This document shows, in pieces, positions 63,979 through 64,000 of a stretch of DNA of 64,000 nucleotides (positions within the stretch are counted from its first letter, which is position 1; every line of letters begins with the position of its first letter). The notes under the pieces were generated by a model. That model saw nothing but the letters and a program-made list of their open reading frames with translations. It searched no databases and had not been told where the DNA came from. The stretch is from Siderastrea radians (Eukaryota; Cnidaria; Anthozoa; Scleractinia; Rhizangiidae): the NCBI GenBank assembly GCA_964017195.1, contig OZ024894.1:248001-312000 (forward strand), read 5' to 3'. Both the position numbers and the translations under genes were made by a program.

Positions 63979-64000
63979 ACCTGTTATCTTCCATTGTGGA

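Overview
The window reads as a piece of an anthozoan cnidarian genome, probably a stony coral or sea anemone. The evidence is an intron-rich astacin-type metalloprotease gene with a short ShKT-like cysteine tail, many MITE, foldback and LINE relics, and low-complexity runs. The organism call is inference from gene style and repeats; no species marker was seen.

The centre (32377-55772, 23.4 kb) is a full-length Polinton/Maverick element of the adintovirus type. It starts with AG, ends with CT, has terminal inverted repeats of about 290-300 bp, and is flanked by a perfect 6-bp target duplication, CACACA. It interrupted a tandem array of about 120-bp units, which continues on both sides. It carries the complete virus-like set: a zinc-rich family-B DNA polymerase, a chromodomain integrase, an FtsK/HerA-type packaging ATPase, an adenain-like protease, a double-jelly-roll major capsid protein, three minor-capsid-like paralogues and a parvovirus-like phospholipase A2 protein. 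Several tiny arginine-rich proteins share a QRGG motif, a plausible maturation-protease site. Accessory genes include a Gly/Ala-repeat protein, a two-helix membrane protein, a GRF-zinc-finger protein, a SLOG-like protein, a RING-like protein and a basic-repeat protein with an acidic tail. A tRNA-like gene with intact A and B boxes lies between protease and ATPase.

The copy is probably dead but young. The polymerase is frameshifted at a run of eight Cs, the capsid gene has one in-frame TAA, and one minor-capsid paralogue has one in-frame TGA where its sister gene has Trp. The left end (32.7-33.6 kb) is a patchwork of short polymerase-derived pieces in both orientations.

Layout. 1-3.4 kb: MITE and repeats. 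3.4-10.2 kb: astacin gene on the minus strand. 11.0-24.7 kb: three large inverted-repeat elements, one with a nested RecQ-like fragment. 24.7-31 kb: gene-poor sequence with MITEs and microsatellites. 31.3-32.4 kb: tandem repeats. 32.4-55.8 kb: Polinton. 55.8-56.2 kb: the repeat array resumes. 57.0-59.4 kb: a degraded duplicate of the astacin neighbourhood. 59.8-64.0 kb: an L1/Tx1-like LINE on the minus strand, split by a 1.38-kb Mutator-like insertion with a perfect 9-bp target duplication.

Inside the Polinton, virion genes run on the minus strand, packed tightly with 1-4 nt stop/start overlaps or gaps. The accessory genes on the plus strand are driven from divergent promoter regions. These hold recognisable host-type elements: E-box/CCAAT/TATA, tandem CCAAT plus CArG boxes, and ETS/CRE sites in the TIRs.
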